Shown: positions 53,750-63,519, counted from the stretch's first letter. The stretch is DNA of 64,000 nt from Salinibacter altiplanensis (GCF_002894645.1 NZ_NCQY01000002.1:212901-276900), one strand, 5' to 3'. Notes: generated from the sequence alone by a model not told the origin. Numbers and translations are program-made.

Positions 53750-54370
53750 CTACCGGTCCTGCAGGTCCTCAGGAATCTCTTCCGGAATGGTCCAGCGGTA
53801 CACGGTATCGCCCTTCAGGTCCACCGTCCGGTCCGGCGACCATTGGCCCATGTCAAAGTCATGAGACACCACCGGCGTGCCGGGGGACAGCTGCTCGAAC
53901 AAGATGGGACGGAGCTTCTGGTTGACCGACGGCAGCAGATACAAGGTCACCACCGTCGCGTCGCTGATGTTGGATGCAAACAGGTCGCCCTGCCGGAACT
54001 CAACGAGATCCGACACACCAGCCTTCTGGGCATTCTTGCGGGCTTCTTCGACGCGGGCGGGGTCGATCTCAATGCCGACGCCGCGCGCCCCGTACGTGCG
54101 GGCCGCGCGGATGACGATGCGTCCGTCCCCGCTCCCGAGGTCGTACACGATGTCCGTCTCGTCTACGTTGGCCAGCTCCAACATGCGGTCGACGACGGGC
54201 TCTGGGGTCGGCACGTAGGGCACGTCCGACTCTTGTTCGGGCGGCGTCAGTTCCGGCAGTGTCGTGCTCTCGGTGGTGTCCTCCTGCTGGGCGTGTCCGG
54301 ACCGTGGCCCACTGGCCAGCAGAAGGCCGAGTGCGAGTAGGAGAGGCGGAAGCGACCGGAGAAGGGGCAT
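53750..54370 (-). CDS. Exported SAM-methyltransferase-fold protein
   Basis: A 206-residue protein with a clear signal peptide (LLRSLPPLLLALGLLLASG, cleavage near HAQ) followed by a class I methyltransferase domain. It has DVPYVPTPEPVVDRMLELA, motif I DIVYDLGSGDGRIVIRAA, GARGVGIEIDPARVEEARKN, FRQGDLFASNISDATVVTLY and VVSHDFDMGQW. Family members in Gram-negative bacteria often carry such a signal, which is puzzling because SAM is cytoplasmic. The start ATG 54370 is chosen to place the signal peptide at the N-terminus. It follows the permease gene on the same strand, 61 bases apart. Confidence 0.88.
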   Translation of the reverse strand: MPLLRSLPPLLLALGLLLASGPRSGHAQQEDTTESTTLPELTPPEQESDVPYVPTPEPVVDRMLELANVDETDIVYDLGSGDGRIVIRAARTYGARGVGIEIDPARVEEARKNAQKAGVSDLVEFRQGDLFASNISDATVVTLYLLPSVNQKLRPILFEQLSPGTPVVSHDFDMGQWSPDRTVDLKGDTVYRWTIPEEIPEDLQDR

Positions 54371-54431
54371 GGGGGGGTGTTGATCAGGGAGAGACGATCC
54401 GGCGTTGAGACGAGTCGGCATTGAGAAAGCG

Positions 54432-55775
54432 TCAGGGGGAGGCGTCTAAGGAGTGAGATTCCCGTAGGGTCAGCAGCGGAACGCCGGCCAGCAGCACCCC
54501 GATGCCCAGCAGGGCACCGGTGCCGGCGTAGACCACACTGGACCAGAGCATGTACACGCAGGCTGCACAGAAGAGAAGTGGGGTCACGGGATACAAGGGA
54601 ACCTGGAAGGGACGAGATACCTCGGGCTCGGTCCGGCGCAGAACGAAGAGGGCCGCGCCGGCCAGCCCGAAAAACAGCCAGAACACGGGGGCGGTGTAAT
54701 CCACCATCGCCTCGAAGCCCTGCCGGGTGGCGGCGCCCACGCCCACCAGCATGAGCGCGATGCCGCCCTGGGCGAGGAGGGCCGTGGCGGGGGTCTCGGC
54801 GTCCTCGTCCCAGTGGCCTAAGAAGCGGAAGAGGCGAAAGTCCCGCCCGAGCGCGAAGCTGGTCCGCGCCCCAGTGAAGATGGTCGCGTTCGTGGAGCTA
54901 AGGGCGGCCGCCACGACCAGCAGGCTGATGAGCTGGGCCCCTGGGGTCCCGAAGGCGGCCCGCATCAGGTCGGCCGCGACGACCTGCGAGTCGGCCATGC
55001 CGGCGAGCCCGAGTCCCTGGAGGTAGGCCCAGTTCACGAGCAGGTAGAGCCCGGCAATGAGGCCGAGGCTTGCAAACAGCCCCCGCGTCATGTTGTGGCG
55101 AAGGTTGCGGACCTCGGCCGAGAGGTAGGCCGCCTCGTTCCACCCCCCGTAGGTCAAAAGCACGAAGACCATGGCCATCCCGAAGCTGCCAGTTCCGCCC
55201 CCCGACGCTCCCGGGCCTGCGGAGGACACGGCCGACGCCGGAACGAGGAAAAGGCCTGCCCCGATGATGACGAGCAGGCCAATGATCGTGGCGACGGTGA
55301 GGCCCCGCTGCACGTGTTTACCCTGCCGCACGCCTCTCACGTTGAGCAGCGTAAGGCCGACGACGGCCAGGGCAGCGTAGATGGAGGGCGAGTATGCGCC
55401 CAGGGACCACAGTTCGGTGGCGTAGTCGCCGAACACGAAGGCCAGCAGGGCGATGGAGCCGGTCTGAATCACCACCAGACGGGCCCACGCAAACAGAAAT
55501 GACAGCCAGTCCCCGAAGGCCCGCTGAAAGTAAAAATAGTCGCCGCCGGCGTGGGGGTAGGCCGTGGTCAGTTCGGCGTAACAGAGAGCCCCTACGATCG
55601 ACACGCCGCCCCCCAGCACCCAGGCAAGCAGCATGATCCAGCCACTGCCGGTATTTCCAGCCACGAGGGCAGGGGTCTCAAAGACACTGGCCCCGATCAC
55701 GACCCCGACCGTGAGGGCGACGACATCAACGGTTGAAAGGCTGGACGCCAGTTGCGTTTGGGGAGAGTCGTCCAT
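54432..55775 (-). CDS. APC-family amino acid permease
   Basis: A 447-residue protein with about 12 membrane helices, typical of the amino acid-polyamine-organocation family. The first helix has VVALTVGVVIGASVFETPAL with the broken-helix Gly motif, and CYAELTTAYPHAGGDYFYFQ is the usual conserved loop; LTYGGWNEAAYLSAEVRNLR lies in the middle. The substrate cannot be read. The start is ATG 55775 (MDDSPQTQLASS); the longer frame adds a non-conserved 31-residue extension. It is upstream of the exported methyltransferase gene on the same strand. Confidence 0.92.
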   Translation of the reverse strand: MDDSPQTQLASSLSTVDVVALTVGVVIGASVFETPALVAGNTGSGWIMLLAWVLGGGVSIVGALCYAELTTAYPHAGGDYFYFQRAFGDWLSFLFAWARLVVIQTGSIALLAFVFGDYATELWSLGAYSPSIYAALAVVGLTLLNVRGVRQGKHVQRGLTVATIIGLLVIIGAGLFLVPASAVSSAGPGASGGGTGSFGMAMVFVLLTYGGWNEAAYLSAEVRNLRHNMTRGLFASLGLIAGLYLLVNWAYLQGLGLAGMADSQVVAADLMRAAFGTPGAQLISLLVVAAALSSTNATIFTGARTSFALGRDFRLFRFLGHWDEDAETPATALLAQGGIALMLVGVGAATRQGFEAMVDYTAPVFWLFFGLAGAALFVLRRTEPEVSRPFQVPLYPVTPLLFCAACVYMLWSSVVYAGTGALLGIGVLLAGVPLLTLRESHSLDASP

Positions 55776-56044
55776 GCGGGAATCTCGATCGGGAACCGAG
55801 AAAGCCGGTGCGCCTCGGGAGACCACCGTCGGGTCATCGACGCAGGTCGGTGGAAAACGGGCGCCCACCCAGGCCAGAGGAGTGTCGAAGCAAAATCTGC
55901 GACCCCTACGGATGCAGTCGAGGGACGTTCGCTGTGCGACGGCTACCCCACCGGGCGTCCGGGAATGGAGGGCCGGCCGTGAAAAAGTTCGCCGGAGGCT
56001 CTATCTTGTGTGCCAGTTGTCTTTCGCGCCAGTGGAGTCGAGCA

Positions 56045-56539
56045 ATGTTCAACGATCGGCACCAAGTACTTGCGCTGCTCGGACAGGCCCTCGGAGCGAT
56101 TCTGTTCTGTGAGGGCGTGGGGCTTTTGGCCGCCTGGATCACCCAGACCTCCGTCACCACCTGGTACCCAACCCTCGCCAAACCGAGCTTTACCCCGCCC
56201 AACTGGGTGTTCGCCCCGGCCTGGACCACCCTGTATGCCCTCATGGGGGTCGCCGCGTTCCTGGTGTGGCGCTGCGGCCCGGATCGACGCCCGGTTCAGA
56301 CGGCCCTCACGGCGTTTGGCCTTCAACTTGCCGCCAATGCCGGGTGGTCGTTTGCGTTCTTCGGCGCCCGGTCGCCCACCCTTGGACTCGTCGTCATTTT
56401 CGGGCTGTGGGGACTTCTGGCCTGGACGATGGACCGCTTCTTCCGTGTGCGGCCCACCGCCGGATGGTTGCTCGTGCCGTATCTTGCGTGGGTGACGTAC
56501 GCCCTCGCGCTCAACGCGGCGATCTGGGGGATGAACTGA
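56045..56539 (+). CDS. tspO: TspO/MBR family protein
   Basis: A 164-residue protein with five membrane helices. Signature residues are in TWYPTLAKPSFTPPNWVFAP, followed by AWTTLYALMGVAAFLVW, NAGWSFAFFGARSP and LVPYLAWVTYALALNAAIW. TspO proteins bind porphyrins and are linked to stress or light responses. The ATG at 56045 is chosen; the longer upstream frame is not conserved. It faces the SDR/DUF2867 gene convergently (about 34 bases between the stops). Confidence 0.95.
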   Translation: MFNDRHQVLALLGQALGAILFCEGVGLLAAWITQTSVTTWYPTLAKPSFTPPNWVFAPAWTTLYALMGVAAFLVWRCGPDRRPVQTALTAFGLQLAANAGWSFAFFGARSPTLGLVVIFGLWGLLAWTMDRFFRVRPTAGWLLVPYLAWVTYALALNAAIWGMN

Positions 56540-56573
56540 TAAGGAATGAACTGGCGAGGCGCGGCCACGACGC

Positions 56574-58103
56574 CTACGCGGAGGTGGGCACGCTCGTTGC
56601 CGTCGAGGCCTCGAAGGAACCGTCCTCGTCGTCGGCGCGGTCCTCGGCCCAGTCGGCGAGGGCACGAAGCTGGCCCGCAAACAGAGGGCGGTGCACCCAC
56701 CGGGCGAGCGACCAGTACAGCGTCCCGGTCAGTCCCTTGGGTTCGAAGAAGATCGTCTGCGTGATGCGACTGCGGCCGTCATCTTCGGTGTGGGGAGAGA
56801 CCTTGAACTGGAGCCAGGCGCGCCCCGGGAGCCGTGTCTCCGCCCGCAGGCGCAGCAGCTGATTCTCCTCGCGGGCCTCCACGCGCCAAAAGTCGACCGT
56901 GTCGCCGACGCGAAGGGTGTCCGGGTCCCGCCGTCCGTAGCGAAACCCGACGCCGCCGACCAGTTGGTCGATCCACCCGCGCAGGCGCCACAGGGCGTCC
57001 CCGTAGAGCCAGCCCGTGTCGCCTCCCAGCTGTTCGAGGGTATCGAAGACGAGGGCGGGCCGAGCGTCCACGTCCACGGCGCGCTCCTCCCGGTACAGGC
57101 CCTCGCTGATCTCCAGCTGCGTCGAGGGGGCCTCGTTGGGCACCGAGGAGACGGCGCTGTTCCAGACGGTCGGGATGGTTCCCGTTTCCGCCCGCCGCAG
57201 GGCAAGCCGCAACGCCGCCTCGAACGAGATGGGCTCGATGTCCGGGAAGAGGGAGTGCGCCTTCTCGGGGTCCTCAACGACCACTTCGTTGTCGAGTCCC
57301 TCGATGAGTGGACGAGCGATGCTGTTCGAGACGGGGGTGACGAACCCGATCCAGTGCGACGAGAGCCGAGGGGTGAGAAACGGCACGTTCACCACCCACC
57401 GGGTGAGCCCTCGGACGGCGGCGTAGATCTCGAACATCTCGGCGTAGGTAAAGACGTCGGACCCCCCAATCTCGACGATTTCTCCGGCACTGTCCGGCTG
57501 CTGGAGCGCCGAGACCAGGTACTGGAGGACGTTCCGGATGGCGATCGGCTGCGTTGGGGTGTAGACCCACCGGGGGCAGATCATGAGGGGCACCCGTTCG
57601 GTCAGGTACCGGACCAGCTCGAACGACAGGCTTCCGGATCCGACAATCTGGGCGGCCCGAAATTCCGTAACGGGCACGGATCCGTCCCGCAGCACCTTGC
57701 CCGTTTCGATGCGACTCTGGAGGTGTTTGGACTGCCGCTCTCCCTTCGGCCGCATGCCGCCCAGGTAGACGATCCGCTGCACGCCGGCCCCTTCGGCGGC
57801 GCGCCGGACGTTGGTGGCGGCGCGCCGGTCCCGGTCCTCAAATGCGTCCTCCCCGGCCCCGAGGGAGTGGATGAGGTAATAGACGGCATCCACGTCCTGC
57901 ATGGCGGGCGGCACCGTGTCGCCCTCCAGGGCATCGCCCACCGCCACCTCGACGTCGTCGCTCCAGGGCTGCGCTTTGAGGCGCTTGGCACTTCGCACGA
58001 AGCACCGGACCGAATATCCTTCGCGGAGCAGACAGGGAACGAGGCGGCCGCCCACGTAGCCGGTGGCGCCAGTGACCAATATGGTTGAGGAGGAAGGAGA
58101 CAT
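56574..58103 (-). CDS. NAD(P)-binding SDR protein fused to a DUF2867 domain
   Basis: A 509-residue protein. The N-terminal ~300 residues are an atypical SDR (TILVTGATGYVGGRLVPCLL, then DAVYYLIHSLGAGEDAFED and RIVYLGGMRP). The C-terminal ~170 residues are a DUF2867-like domain (GLYREERAVDVDA, LYGDALWRLRGWIDQLVGG, SRITQTIFFEPKGLTGTLYW). This two-domain architecture is a known family, without an assigned substrate. It is cytoplasmic, and convergent with tspO. The start at ATG 58103 is supported by the standard SDR N-terminus. Confidence 0.93.
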   Translation of the reverse strand: MSPSSSTILVTGATGYVGGRLVPCLLREGYSVRCFVRSAKRLKAQPWSDDVEVAVGDALEGDTVPPAMQDVDAVYYLIHSLGAGEDAFEDRDRRAATNVRRAAEGAGVQRIVYLGGMRPKGERQSKHLQSRIETGKVLRDGSVPVTEFRAAQIVGSGSLSFELVRYLTERVPLMICPRWVYTPTQPIAIRNVLQYLVSALQQPDSAGEIVEIGGSDVFTYAEMFEIYAAVRGLTRWVVNVPFLTPRLSSHWIGFVTPVSNSIARPLIEGLDNEVVVEDPEKAHSLFPDIEPISFEAALRLALRRAETGTIPTVWNSAVSSVPNEAPSTQLEISEGLYREERAVDVDARPALVFDTLEQLGGDTGWLYGDALWRLRGWIDQLVGGVGFRYGRRDPDTLRVGDTVDFWRVEAREENQLLRLRAETRLPGRAWLQFKVSPHTEDDGRSRITQTIFFEPKGLTGTLYWSLARWVHRPLFAGQLRALADWAEDRADDEDGSFEASTATSVPTSA

Positions 58104-58332
58104 AGAAGAAGGGAAATGTGGTGTCCACCGAACGGTAGCTCGTACGGACCCGGAAAGAAATAGATTGCGAGCTCGCGAGAGGTCGTGGCAACGAGCTGCC
58201 CATTACGAAAACGTTTCACCCTGAGGGGGAAACCAGAGATCCCCTCCGGACTTCCATGTGGGTGAACCTCAAAAACGTACGAGTGTTGGGGTTAATCGCT
58301 TATCACATCCCGAAACAAAATCACATTCAGCT

Positions 58333-58536
58333 ATGGCTGAAGTAGATGACACCAAAACGTGGCCGGAACTTGCCATCGGTCTATACGACAAGCTCACCGG
58401 CCGCGGCGCCGAAATTACCTACGAGTTTGATGACTTCGACCTCCATGTGCCCAGCAAGGTCGGGGACGATGCCCGACATGCACACTGGAATATGGACGGG
58501 ACCCTAAAGATTCGGACGAAAGACAACGAATCGTAA
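58333..58536 (+). CDS. Small acidic protein, unrecognised
   Basis: A 67-residue soluble protein. It contains LAIGLYDKLTGRGAEITYEF and HVPSKVGDDARHAHWNMDGT, with a helix followed by short beta strands. I do not recognise the family. The composition is like that of real genes here, and a start codon with an upstream purine-rich stretch supports it. It precedes a second small unrecognised protein gene (58836) on the same strand, and the two may be related in function. Confidence 0.65.
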   Translation: MAEVDDTKTWPELAIGLYDKLTGRGAEITYEFDDFDLHVPSKVGDDARHAHWNMDGTLKIRTKDNES

Positions 58537-58835
58537 ATCAGTCCTTCAGCGTATGTCTTCTCTCAGGTCGGTGCGGCGGGGGGCTACGCCTCTGTTGCTG
58601 CCATGAGCCCCCGCCAGCGCCGGCTTCACGTGCCCAGGCCACCGCGCTCCGAATTCCGTTCTGGGCGGTTCGAGGTGCCCTGACTCCACGAGTGCACTGA
58701 GCCCCTGAACGGGCACTGAGCCCACGGTGCCGTGTGCACAAGGCGTCTCCTATCTTCTTCACCTCCGGCCCGTCCCTCGTCTGGCAATCGATCTGGCCCA
58801 TCCGGACCAGGGGCCGCCCAATCTCCGTGTCCGAT

Positions 58836-59261
58836 ATGGCACTTCCCCTCGAAGTTCTCGCCGATCTCCAGCTTGCCGTCGATGGAGAAGACATCGACAT
58901 TCGGGGCACGGGCGACCGGATTGTCGTTGATCTCCCAAGCCTCCGAGCCGGGCGTCGTCTCCTGGCCTCGGGGCCGTTCGCCTCTGGGCAGCGGGCCCGA
59001 ACGACCGGTCGCGTCCACGAGGCCCTTCACATCTCGGGGCTGACCGTGGAAGTGCGACTTCGGGGCGATCCGGTGGCCCGCCTCGGCGCCGACGCACAGC
59101 CGGGGGCCGTGGGACGCTTCCTGAACCTGGACGGCGTTGAGCTGCAGCCCGTACGCCCACTGCGGGCGGCCCTCCGACGCCGGCCCGTGCTCGCGGCCGT
59201 GGTGATAGGGGGGCTGCTCGTCGGACTGGGATGGTGGTTCTTCCGGCGGAGAGAACCGTAA
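58836..59261 (+). CDS. Small tail-anchored-like protein, unrecognised
   Basis: A 141-residue protein with a beta-rich acidic N-terminal part (LADLQLAVDGEDIDIRGTGD, then IVVDLPSLRAGRR) and a single hydrophobic helix near the C-terminus (VLAAVVIGGLLVGLGWWFF) ending in a basic tail, so it looks tail-anchored. No family is recognised. The ATG at 58836 is preferred; an upstream extension of the frame has low-complexity content. It lies on the same strand as the preceding 67-residue protein and the following lipoprotein. Confidence 0.65.
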   Translation: MALPLEVLADLQLAVDGEDIDIRGTGDRIVVDLPSLRAGRRLLASGPFASGQRARTTGRVHEALHISGLTVEVRLRGDPVARLGADAQPGAVGRFLNLDGVELQPVRPLRAALRRRPVLAAVVIGGLLVGLGWWFFRRREP

Positions 59262-59330
59262 CGGCCCCCGGACGGCCTCGACAAACACAACTGAATCCGT
59301 GTTGATCGTCGACCCGCCTGCCCCCAGCCC

Positions 59331-60260
59331 ATGCCGTGCCGTCTCTCTGTAGTCGCTGCGATGGGCCTGGCCCTCTCGGCTGGTCTTCTCGCCGGGTGCA
59401 CTCGCTCGTCCACCTCCTCCGAGACCGAGTCGCTCCCGATCACGGACGCCGCGTACCTCACGGGAGAGGTCTGGAACGATGGCCAGGCGGAGGTTGCGTT
59501 CTACCGAGTCGAGCGCACCCAGGATCAGTACGGTCGCGCACACCAGCAGCAGTTCGTGGTGGGGACGTACCTCGTTAAGCACCGGTTCAGCCCGGCCGAG
59601 ATGACGAAGATGACGGACGGCACAGGGGTGTCGTCGTTCAAGTACGCCCTGTTCTACGAGCTCAAGAGCGGATCGTATCAGTACAAGCGCAACTGGGTCG
59701 TCAATGCACGGCAGGAAGACCTTCGGCCCTTCAAGCAGTCGTTCACGAGCTTCGACTGGTGCTCGAACCAGTACCGCGAGCTGGCCTTTCCGCCCGACGG
59801 GCCCGTGGAGGTACGCACACGGAGTGACGATTACGGCAACCGTCGTTCCTCCTTTGCCCGACGCCCGAATGCGTATCCGTCCGCCCAGCTTCCCTTATTA
59901 ATTCGGGGGCTCGACTTCGAGACCACCGACACGCGGTCTTTTTCTGTGCCCGTTGCGGACAGCAGTGAACACGTGTCGGTCCGGGCAGTCCGGACCGGGA
60001 GCGAGACCGTGGAGACCGAGGCGGGCACCTACGATGCCGACCGCATCGTCGTCCGCTATGAGGCCCCGGTGCCGTCTCCGATCGGGGAGGAGAGCGACAC
60101 GACCGAGATCTACTGGCGCGGCACGGGGCCGGAGCGTCGCCTCATCCGCATGGAGGCGGGGGACGGGCGATACAGGATGGCACTCGTCGAGCACCTTCGC
60201 ACCCCGTACTGGAAAGAAAACCTGTGGCCCCAACTGGACCGCATCGAAGAACGTCCCTGA
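59331..60260 (+). CDS. Lipoprotein of the family often mislabelled 'septum formation inhibitor Maf'
   Basis: A 309-residue lipoprotein (signal LALSAGLLAGC, Cys about 23). Conserved family segments are AYLTGEVWNDGQAEVAFYRV, QQQFVVGTYLVKHRF, SSFKYALFYELKSGSYQYKR and SFTSFDWCSNQYRELAF. Bacteroidota relatives with this pattern are annotated in databases as Maf but share nothing with the Maf nucleotide pyrophosphatase. The likely role is an outer-membrane-associated beta-rich protein of unknown function. It is on the same strand as the two small proteins upstream. Confidence 0.85.
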   Translation: MPCRLSVVAAMGLALSAGLLAGCTRSSTSSETESLPITDAAYLTGEVWNDGQAEVAFYRVERTQDQYGRAHQQQFVVGTYLVKHRFSPAEMTKMTDGTGVSSFKYALFYELKSGSYQYKRNWVVNARQEDLRPFKQSFTSFDWCSNQYRELAFPPDGPVEVRTRSDDYGNRRSSFARRPNAYPSAQLPLLIRGLDFETTDTRSFSVPVADSSEHVSVRAVRTGSETVETEAGTYDADRIVVRYEAPVPSPIGEESDTTEIYWRGTGPERRLIRMEAGDGRYRMALVEHLRTPYWKENLWPQLDRIEERP

Positions 60261-60653
60261 GCAGATGGCTTTGCCCCCGAGGTCTGCGTTGAAGGCCGGG
60301 ACGAATCGCAAGAGCGAGAATTGACGGGTTGGCAGTTCCTCCCTGAGCGAGTGTCGCAGCGGTGTGCCGGGGGGACAGCGCAGAATGTGTTCGTCGGCGT
60401 GCTCCCGGTCGAGCAAGGAGGCGTGTACAGCCCGAAGCCACCGCTCGGAGTGTCCCATCCCACCCTCTTCGCTCGTGGGAGTTGGAGAATCTGCCTCGCC
60501 CTTCCATCCGGCTCGGTACAACGATTTCCACGCGTTGGGCGTCCCGTTGAGGGCTGCGCGACACTACACCTGCGCGGACGGGGCCAACGGAACCAGGGGC
60601 CGACGCGGGGCCGTTCGTGCGATCCGAGTTCCGAGAGCAACTGATCCAGCCGC
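60261..60653. other. Intergenic region, no gene seen
   Basis: About 390 bases between the lipoprotein and the site-2 protease gene. Overlapping frames are open on both strands; the minus-strand frame reading RWLRAVHASLLDREHADEHI is the most protein-like but has no start codon in a sensible place and no recognised family. I therefore do not call it. Confidence 0.4.
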
Positions 60654-61832
60654 ATGAAGCGATCACTCCGCGTCGGGTCCGTGGCGGGGATAGGGATTTT
60701 CCTGCACTGGACTTTTCTGCTGCTTTTTGCCGCCGTCGGTGCCTACTACTACGTTCAGGGACAGAGCCTGGGCGCGGTCCTCTGGGGGGTGGGGCTCACC
60801 CTTGGTGTGTTTGCGTGCGTGGTTCTCCACGAGCTGGGGCACGCGTTGACCGCTCGCCGCTTCGGGATTCCTACGCGAAGCATCACTCTCTATCCGGTTG
60901 GCGGACTGGCGCGGCTGGAGCGCATTCCGTCCGAGCCGATGAAAGAGTTTTGGATTGCCGTCGGGGGGCCAGCCGTGAACGTCGCGATTGCCATCGGGCT
61001 CGCGGTTCCGCTGCTGGTGACCGGGGGCACCATGGCCCCGACGGCGGTGGGGGCTCCGAGCAGCTCTCCCCTAGCGTCCCTGATGTGGGTCAACGCCGTC
61101 CTGGCAATCTTCAACATGCTCCCTGCCTTCCCGATGGATGGGGGGCGCGTGTTGCGGGCGCTCCTCGCGCTCCGCTGGAATTACCCCCGGGCCACCCGGA
61201 CGGCCGCAGCTGTGGGGAAGGGCATGGCGGTCCTCTTTGGGCTGGTTGGGGGTACGACATGGAATCCTGTTCTGCTGTTTGTCGCCCTGTTCGTGTACGT
61301 CGGGGCCCAGCACGAGTCGAAGCAGGCCCTCCACCGCGTCTTCACCGAAGACACGCCGGTCCGGGAAGCGATGGTGACGCAATTCGCGACCCTGACCGTT
61401 GACCACACCCTCGACGATGCGGTGGACGCCCTCCTGGCGGGCACCGACCACGCCTTTCCGGTACTGAAGGAGGAGGCCGTCGTGGGCCTGCTGGGCCGCG
61501 AGCAGCTCCTCCAGGCCCTGTCCGAGCACAGCCGCGACACCCCGGCCGGAGAGGTGGCTGACAGAGGCTGCTTCACCACGGCCCCGAGCGCCCCGCTCGA
61601 CGAGGCATTCAGGCAGATGAAGGCGCGGGGCTGCTCGACTGTGCCCGTCGTGGAAGACGAACAGCTCGTCGGTCTGCTGACCCTTGAGACCGTCAGAGAG
61701 CTTCTCCTGGTATCGAATGCCCTGAAGACACGGCCCCACTTGCAGGTGTCGCCCGACCGGCCCTCCGACGTCCCGCTGCGGGAGCGCCCGAATGGAGCGG
61801 CGTCCTCGCCCGGCACGTCCCCCGTCCCGTGA
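60654..61832 (+). CDS. Site-2-type membrane zinc metalloprotease with CBS domains
   Basis: A 392-residue M50 family protein. The metal-binding helix has the HExxH-type motif VLHELGHALTA (about 60-70), and the third ligand is in NMLPAFPMDGGRVLRALL. Five to six membrane helices surround the site. The C-terminal third holds two CBS domains (VREAMVTQFATLTVDHTLDD, and LDEAFRQMKARGCSTVPVV), which usually bind adenosine nucleotides and regulate the protein. Such proteases cleave membrane-embedded anti-sigma factors or signal peptides; the target here is unknown. The gene lies just before pyruvate kinase on the same strand. Confidence 0.93.
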   Translation: MKRSLRVGSVAGIGIFLHWTFLLLFAAVGAYYYVQGQSLGAVLWGVGLTLGVFACVVLHELGHALTARRFGIPTRSITLYPVGGLARLERIPSEPMKEFWIAVGGPAVNVAIAIGLAVPLLVTGGTMAPTAVGAPSSSPLASLMWVNAVLAIFNMLPAFPMDGGRVLRALLALRWNYPRATRTAAAVGKGMAVLFGLVGGTTWNPVLLFVALFVYVGAQHESKQALHRVFTEDTPVREAMVTQFATLTVDHTLDDAVDALLAGTDHAFPVLKEEAVVGLLGREQLLQALSEHSRDTPAGEVADRGCFTTAPSAPLDEAFRQMKARGCSTVPVVEDEQLVGLLTLETVRELLLVSNALKTRPHLQVSPDRPSDVPLRERPNGAASSPGTSPVP

Positions 61833-61980
61833 AGACTTCCGGGGAAATGGGGCGGCTCCGGCGCTCGCCGTGCATTTCCGTGTGGCCTCTTCTAAACTTG
61901 AAGCCAATTATATCTCGAAGTCACCGTCGAGGGACCTGAAGCCCTCATTGCACGAGCTGTTTCCCAATCCTCTTCGAAGC

Positions 61981-63411
61981 ATGGACCGCCGAACAAAAAT
62001 CGTATGCACGCTGGGACCGGCAACCACGGACCCGGACACCCTTCGCCGCCTGGTGGCGGCAGGGATGGACGTTGCCCGCATGAACTTCTCACACGGCACC
62101 CACGAAGAGCATCGGCAGCGCGTGGAGACGGTCCGGGAGGTGGCCGAGGCGGAAGGGACGGGAATAACGGTGTTGCAGGACCTGCAGGGGCCCAAAATTC
62201 GGGTCGGGCCGGTACAAAACGAGTCGGCAATGCTGGTGGAGGGCGATGAGGTGGTGGTGTCCACCGACACGCCGCGGGAGAGCACGAGCGATCACATCTT
62301 CATCGACTACGACGCCCTTGCCCGAGACGCGCGGGAAGACGAGCGCATCCTAATCGACGACGGCCTGCTTGAACTGCGAGTCCTCGAGACCGGAGCCTCG
62401 CAGCTTCGGGCGACGGTTGTGGAGGGCGGCCCGTTGCGATCCCGGAAGGGCGTCAACCTGCCCGACCTGCAGGCTGCCACCCCCCCGATGACGGAGAAAG
62501 ACCTGAAAGACCTTGAGCTTGGCCTCGAACTGGAGGTCGACGTCGTGGCCCTGTCGTTCGTGCAGGAGCGCTCCGACGTGGAGGCCCTGGTTCACCGCAT
62601 CGAGGAGACCGGGAAGAACACCAGCGTCATTGCCAAGATCGAGAAGCCCCAGGCCGTCCGCAACATCGACGAGATCCTGGAAATCGTGGACGGCATCATG
62701 GTGGCGCGCGGCGACCTGGGCATTGAGATGCCGATGGAGGAGGTGCCCGGCACGCAAAAGCGCCTTATCCGCAAGAGCATGGAGGCGGCCAAGCCTGTCA
62801 TTACGGCCACCCAGATGCTCGAGAGCATGGTGGAGGATCCGCGCCCGACCCGCGCCGAGGCGAGCGATGTGGCCAACGCGGTGCTCGACGGCAGCGACGC
62901 GGTGATGCTCTCCGCGGAGACGGCAGTGGGCGAGCACCCGGTTCGGGTCGTGGAGGCGATGCACCAGATCATTCGCCAGGCCGAGTCCTACTGGCAGGAG
63001 CAGCACCAGGCCCTCACCATGATTCCCGATCACTTTGAGCAGGGAGCGAGCGTGACGGACAGCGTCAGTTTTACGGCGTGTCGTCTTGCTGAGCAGGTGG
63101 GGGCGGAGGCCATCTGTTGCCTGACCAACTCGGGCTCGACCGCCCGATCCATCGCCCGACACCGGCCCAGCATGCCCATTTATGCCTTCACCGACAACAA
63201 GCGGGTGGTTGCCCAGCTTGGAAGCCTCTGGGGCACCGAGGCCTTTTACATTCCCTTTCAGCAAGACACCGATCAGGGCATTGCGCGCGTCCACAGCGTT
63301 CTTCATGAGTACGACCTGGTGAAGCCGGGCGGCAAGGTGGTGTTGACCGTGGGGATGCCGCTGCCGGCCCGCGGGCGCACCAATACCATCCACGTCAATT
63401 CTGTACAGTAG
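61981..63411 (+). CDS. pyk: Pyruvate kinase
   Basis: A 476-residue pyruvate kinase, the last step of glycolysis. Signatures are KIVCTLGPAT, VARMNFSHGTHEEH, the Lys-containing VIAKIEKPQAVRNIDEILE, GIMVARGDLGIEMPMEEVPG, TATQMLESMVEDPRPTRAE, and NAVLDGSDAVMLSAETAVGE. The C-terminal domain ends in GKVVLTVGMPL. The start at ATG 61981 gives the standard N-terminus; the in-frame ATG at 61792 overlaps the protease gene and is rejected. Confidence 0.98.
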   Translation: MDRRTKIVCTLGPATTDPDTLRRLVAAGMDVARMNFSHGTHEEHRQRVETVREVAEAEGTGITVLQDLQGPKIRVGPVQNESAMLVEGDEVVVSTDTPRESTSDHIFIDYDALARDAREDERILIDDGLLELRVLETGASQLRATVVEGGPLRSRKGVNLPDLQAATPPMTEKDLKDLELGLELEVDVVALSFVQERSDVEALVHRIEETGKNTSVIAKIEKPQAVRNIDEILEIVDGIMVARGDLGIEMPMEEVPGTQKRLIRKSMEAAKPVITATQMLESMVEDPRPTRAEASDVANAVLDGSDAVMLSAETAVGEHPVRVVEAMHQIIRQAESYWQEQHQALTMIPDHFEQGASVTDSVSFTACRLAEQVGAEAICCLTNSGSTARSIARHRPSMPIYAFTDNKRVVAQLGSLWGTEAFYIPFQQDTDQGIARVHSVLHEYDLVKPGGKVVLTVGMPLPARGRTNTIHVNSVQ

Positions 63412-63519
63412 AGAGCGTCCGGTGCGCTGAGCCGTCGCAAGAGGATCTCATAGCGCCCCGCTTCCATTGTAGGATCGGCACAGACTCTTCCTCCTTTCCG
63501 ACGCGACTGACGTGTCGAC

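Noticed and set aside
56691-58088. Long plus-strand frame of 465 codons
   Set aside because: It is the antisense shadow of the SDR/DUF2867 gene, whose translation is a clear known family.
60261-60521. Minus-strand frame reading RWLRAVHASLLDREHADEHI
   Set aside because: It has no plausible start, overlaps the lipoprotein gene for much of its length, and shows no recognised family.
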